From Roseiarcus sp963759955 (GTDB taxonomy: Bacteria > Pseudomonadota > Alphaproteobacteria > Rhizobiales > Beijerinckiaceae), in assembly GCA_963759955.1 (NCBI GenBank), contig CAVXCA010000079.1, positions 28,603 through 92,602 of the forward strand: a stretch of DNA of 64,000 nt. Reading direction: 5' to 3'. Below the pieces are notes generated by a model. That model saw nothing but the letters and a program-made list of their open reading frames with translations. It was not told the origin of the DNA and ran no database searches. Made by a program: the position numbers and the translations under genes. Positions 61,910 through 64,000 of this stretch are shown piece after piece. The stretch's first letter is position 1, and each line of letters starts with the position of its first letter.

Positions 61910-63459
61910 GGCGGACCCGCCGGCTTGGGCGCGCTCGCGCTCGGCGCGAAGGTCGAAGCGTAAGCGCGTAGCGTCTCGCGGAGGTCTTTCGCCTTTGCGT
62001 CGTCGAGCGCCCCCGTCCGATCGATCAGGCGCACGACGTCCGGCGCGCCGCGATCGAGCGCGTCGGGCAAGCCGCGGCGAAACGCGGCGACCGTTTCCAG
62101 CGGAAGCGGATCCAACAGGGCGGTCTGCACCGCCAGGATCAGCGCGACCTCGTCGGCGAGCCGCAGCGGCGCGTGGCGCGGCTGGTCGAGGATCGCGCGG
62201 ATGCGCGCGCCGCGCGTCAACTGGGCGCGCACCCGCGCGTCAGGCATGCCGCCGAACCGCGTGAACATCTCGAGCTCGAGGAATTGCGCGTAGTCGAGGC
62301 GAAGCCGCTCGGTCGCGTCCTTGAGGGCGCGCGCCTGCGTCTTGCCGCCGACGCGGCTGACGCTGAGCGCGGCGTCGACAGCGGGCTTGCGCCCCTCGTT
62401 GAAGAGTCTCGCGTCGAGCACGATCTGGCCGTCGGCGATCGAAATCAGGTTGGTGGGGATGTAGGCGCTCAGATTGCCGGCGTCGGTTTCGGCGATCGGC
62501 AGCGCCGTCAGCGAGCCGCCGCCCCTCTCCTTGGAGAGCTTCGCGGCGCGCTCCAAGAGCCGCGCATGGACATAGAACACGTCGCCGGGATAGGCCTCGC
62601 GGCCGGGCGACTGGCGGGTGAGCAGCGCGATCTCGCGATGGGCGGCGGCGTGCTTGGTCAGATCGTCGACGACGACCAGCGCGTGCTGGCCGCGGTCGCG
62701 GAAGTACTCGGCGATGGTAAAGCCGGCGAAGGGCGCGATCCACTGCAGCCCCGGCGAACTCGCGGCCCCGGCGACGACGATGATGCAGCGCTTGGGATCG
62801 CCGTGCGCCTCGATCGCGTCGATGGCGCGCCTGACGCTCGAAGTCTTCTGGCCGACCGCCACGTAGACGCAGACGATGTCGCTCGATCGCTGGTTGATGA
62901 TGGTGTCGACCGCGATCGTGGTCTTGCCGATCGCGCGGTCGCCGATGATGAGTTCGCGTTGGCCGCGCCCGAGCGCGAACAGCGCGTCGATGATGACGAG
63001 CCCGGTCTGGACCGGCTCGGTCACCAGATCGCGTTCGAGGATTCCCGGCGCCGGCCGTTCGATCGGCTCGTGCGACTCGGCCTCGATCGGACCGCGGCCG
63101 TCGATCGGGCGGCCGAGCGGATCGACGATGCGCCCGAGCAGTCCCGGGCCGACTGGCACGCGCACGACGTTGCCGGTGCCGCGCACGATGTCGCCCGCTT
63201 CGATGGTGTCGACGTCGTCGAGCAGCACGCAGCCGATGCGATCGCGTTCGAGCGCCTGAGCGAAACCGAACTGCCCCTTGTCGAAGCGCAGCAGTTCGTC
63301 GAGCCCGACGTCGGGAAGTCCCGAGACGAGGGCGACTCCGTCCTCGACCTCCTCGACGCGCCCGATCTGCTCGACGCGCGCGCCGATCTCGGCGGCGCCG
63401 AGCTTCGCGCGGGCGCGCTCGAGCCAGGCGCTGGTGGGAGTGTCAACGTCCTTCGTCAT
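61906..63459 (-). CDS. atpA: F-type ATPase alpha subunit, N-ATPase-like
   Basis: 517 aa. P-loop GDRAIGKTTIAVDTIINQR, VYVAVGQKTSSVRR, FRDRGQHALVVVDDLTKHA and ERGGGSLTALPIAETDAGNL are alpha-subunit features. The P-loop (GDRAIGKT rather than GDRQTGKT) and many core positions differ from housekeeping AtpA, in line with the N-type group. It overlaps the b-subunit gene by 17 bases. Membrane F1 portion; ion used cannot be read without the c subunit. Confidence 0.9.
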   Translation of the reverse strand: MTKDVDTPTSAWLERARAKLGAAEIGARVEQIGRVEEVEDGVALVSGLPDVGLDELLRFDKGQFGFAQALERDRIGCVLLDDVDTIEAGDIVRGTGNVVRVPVGPGLLGRIVDPLGRPIDGRGPIEAESHEPIERPAPGILERDLVTEPVQTGLVIIDALFALGRGQRELIIGDRAIGKTTIAVDTIINQRSSDIVCVYVAVGQKTSSVRRAIDAIEAHGDPKRCIIVVAGAASSPGLQWIAPFAGFTIAEYFRDRGQHALVVVDDLTKHAAAHREIALLTRQSPGREAYPGDVFYVHARLLERAAKLSKERGGGSLTALPIAETDAGNLSAYIPTNLISIADGQIVLDARLFNEGRKPAVDAALSVSRVGGKTQARALKDATERLRLDYAQFLELEMFTRFGGMPDARVRAQLTRGARIRAILDQPRHAPLRLADEVALILAVQTALLDPLPLETVAAFRRGLPDALDRGAPDVVRLIDRTGALDDAKAKDLRETLRAYASTFAPSASAPKPAGPP

Positions 63460-64000
63460 GGGCGATGTCCGCGAGAATGCGATTGAGATCGGCCCGCCAG
63501 CTGTTGCTGACGACGAGATGCGGACCCTTCAGTTCGAGGCCGGCGATCAGAGACGGGTCGGTGGTGAACGCGATGCTCGGTTCGGTTCCGAGCGCTTCGG
63601 CGATCCGCTTGCGGGCGCGCTCCTGTTCGGCCGGGTCGATCGGGGTCGCGCTGATCGCCTCGATCGCGCCGCCGTCGGTCGCTGCGACCTGCCGCTTCTC
63701 TTCAGGCAGAGCGCGGATCGCCGCGACGAGCCAGTCGAGAAACGCCGCGCGCACCGCCTCGCCGTCGAGACGGGCGGCGAGGCGCTCGGCGATCTCCACC
63801 GCCAGATGCGAGGCCCGCTCGGCCCAGGCCCTTTCGGCGGCTTGCCTTTCGCTCTCGATCGCCGCTCGGCCGGCCGCCTCGATCGCCGCCGCCTCTTTGG
63901 CGGCCTCGTCGCGGCGCGCCGACGTCTCCCGCTCCGCCGCGTCTCGCGCCGCGGCGAGGATCGCTTCGCGTTCCCCTGCGAATCCGGCGCGCGTGTGCGC
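63443..64000 (-). CDS. atpF: F-type ATPase b subunit with delta-like C-terminus, 5' end outside window
   Basis: The last 185 codons are visible. A long Ala/Glu/Arg coiled coil (AAIEAAGRAAIESERQAAER) is the b stalk. It passes into a globular C-terminal part with DPSLIAGLELKGPHLVVSNS and WRADLNRILADI, which resembles the end of the delta subunit. N-ATPase operons lack a separate delta gene, which this arrangement would explain. The membrane anchor is beyond the right edge. Confidence 0.85.
   Translation of the reverse strand, partial: AHTRAGFAGEREAILAAARDAAERETSARRDEAAKEAAAIEAAGRAAIESERQAAERAWAERASHLAVEIAERLAARLDGEAVRAAFLDWLVAAIRALPEEKRQVAATDGGAIEAISATPIDPAEQERARKRIAEALGTEPSIAFTTDPSLIAGLELKGPHLVVSNSWRADLNRILADIAHDEGR

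Noticed and set aside
1..64000. CRISPR arrays, tRNA, rRNA, insertion sequences or integrases
   Set aside because: None seen: no regular spacer-repeat arrays, no cloverleaf or rRNA sequence, and no transposase or integrase motifs. The repeats present are palindromic intergenic elements.

Overview
This is a high-GC window whose gene content points to an alphaproteobacterium, probably of the order Hyphomicrobiales. The evidence is an RcdA-family protein (DUF1465), a SciP-family protein (DUF1153), DUF1192 and DUF2244 proteins, an alphaproteobacterial O2-sensitive type of NifA, and a nif/fix gene order like that of purple non-sulfur bacteria and photosynthetic bradyrhizobia. No 16S rRNA or other decisive marker is present, so the genus cannot be read from the sequence.

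Layout. 1-3750: a type I secretion ABC transporter (cut by the left edge) divergent from a large calpain-type cysteine protease that is its likely cargo. 3783-12586: housekeeping and small regulatory genes: nth, a DUF2244 protein, a divergent PNPOx-like/MocR pair, a Sel1-repeat protein, a ThiE-like protein, rcdA, a DUF1192 protein and two SDR enzymes. 12587-13460: a gene-poor stretch with a helically phased repeat array. 13461-17506: membrane and stress genes: rhomboid, holin-like, a frameshifted DUF883 gene, two HdeD-like proteins and a coiled-coil protein. 17663-25080: an AraC regulator, a DagK remnant, mnmA, sciP, an epimerase, a class I aldolase, an NRAMP-like transporter and a metallophosphoesterase.

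25370-36180 is a complete dissimilatory sulfite/APS/sulfate module. The qmoA-qmoB-hdrC-hdrB operon on the minus strand is divergent from sat-(ankyrin protein)-aprB-aprA and a CBS-domain gene on the plus strand. Sat and AprBA interconvert sulfate, APS and sulfite; QmoAB with HdrCB would exchange AprBA electrons with an internal partner. The membrane subunit QmoC is replaced by HdrBC. The divergent promoter region carries a perfect ATTC-N8-GAAT site, the published consensus of SqrR/BigR-type persulfide-responsive repressors.

37586-60121 is a nitrogen-fixation island: a small CxxC protein translationally coupled to nifA, nifB-fdxN-nifZ-nifT-SIR2, a divergent 2Fe-2S ferredoxin, nifHDKENX-DUF269-DUF683-fdxB-nifQ, iscA-nifU-nifS-nifV-nifW, and fixABCX. 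NifA upstream sites (TGT-N10-ACA) and sigma54 -24/-12 elements precede nifB, nifH, iscA and fixA. NifHDK is nitrogenase, NifB/E/N/X/Q/V and NifU/S/IscA build its cofactors, and FixABCX with the ferredoxins supplies electrons. The right edge, 61043-64000, holds the last three genes (b, alpha, gamma) of an ATPase operon resembling the N-ATPase type.

Several frames (a DUF883 gene, nif-iscA, and fixC twice) are broken by single-base indels; assembly error should be excluded before calling them pseudogenes. Four copies of a family of GC-rich palindromic intergenic repeats are scattered between genes.
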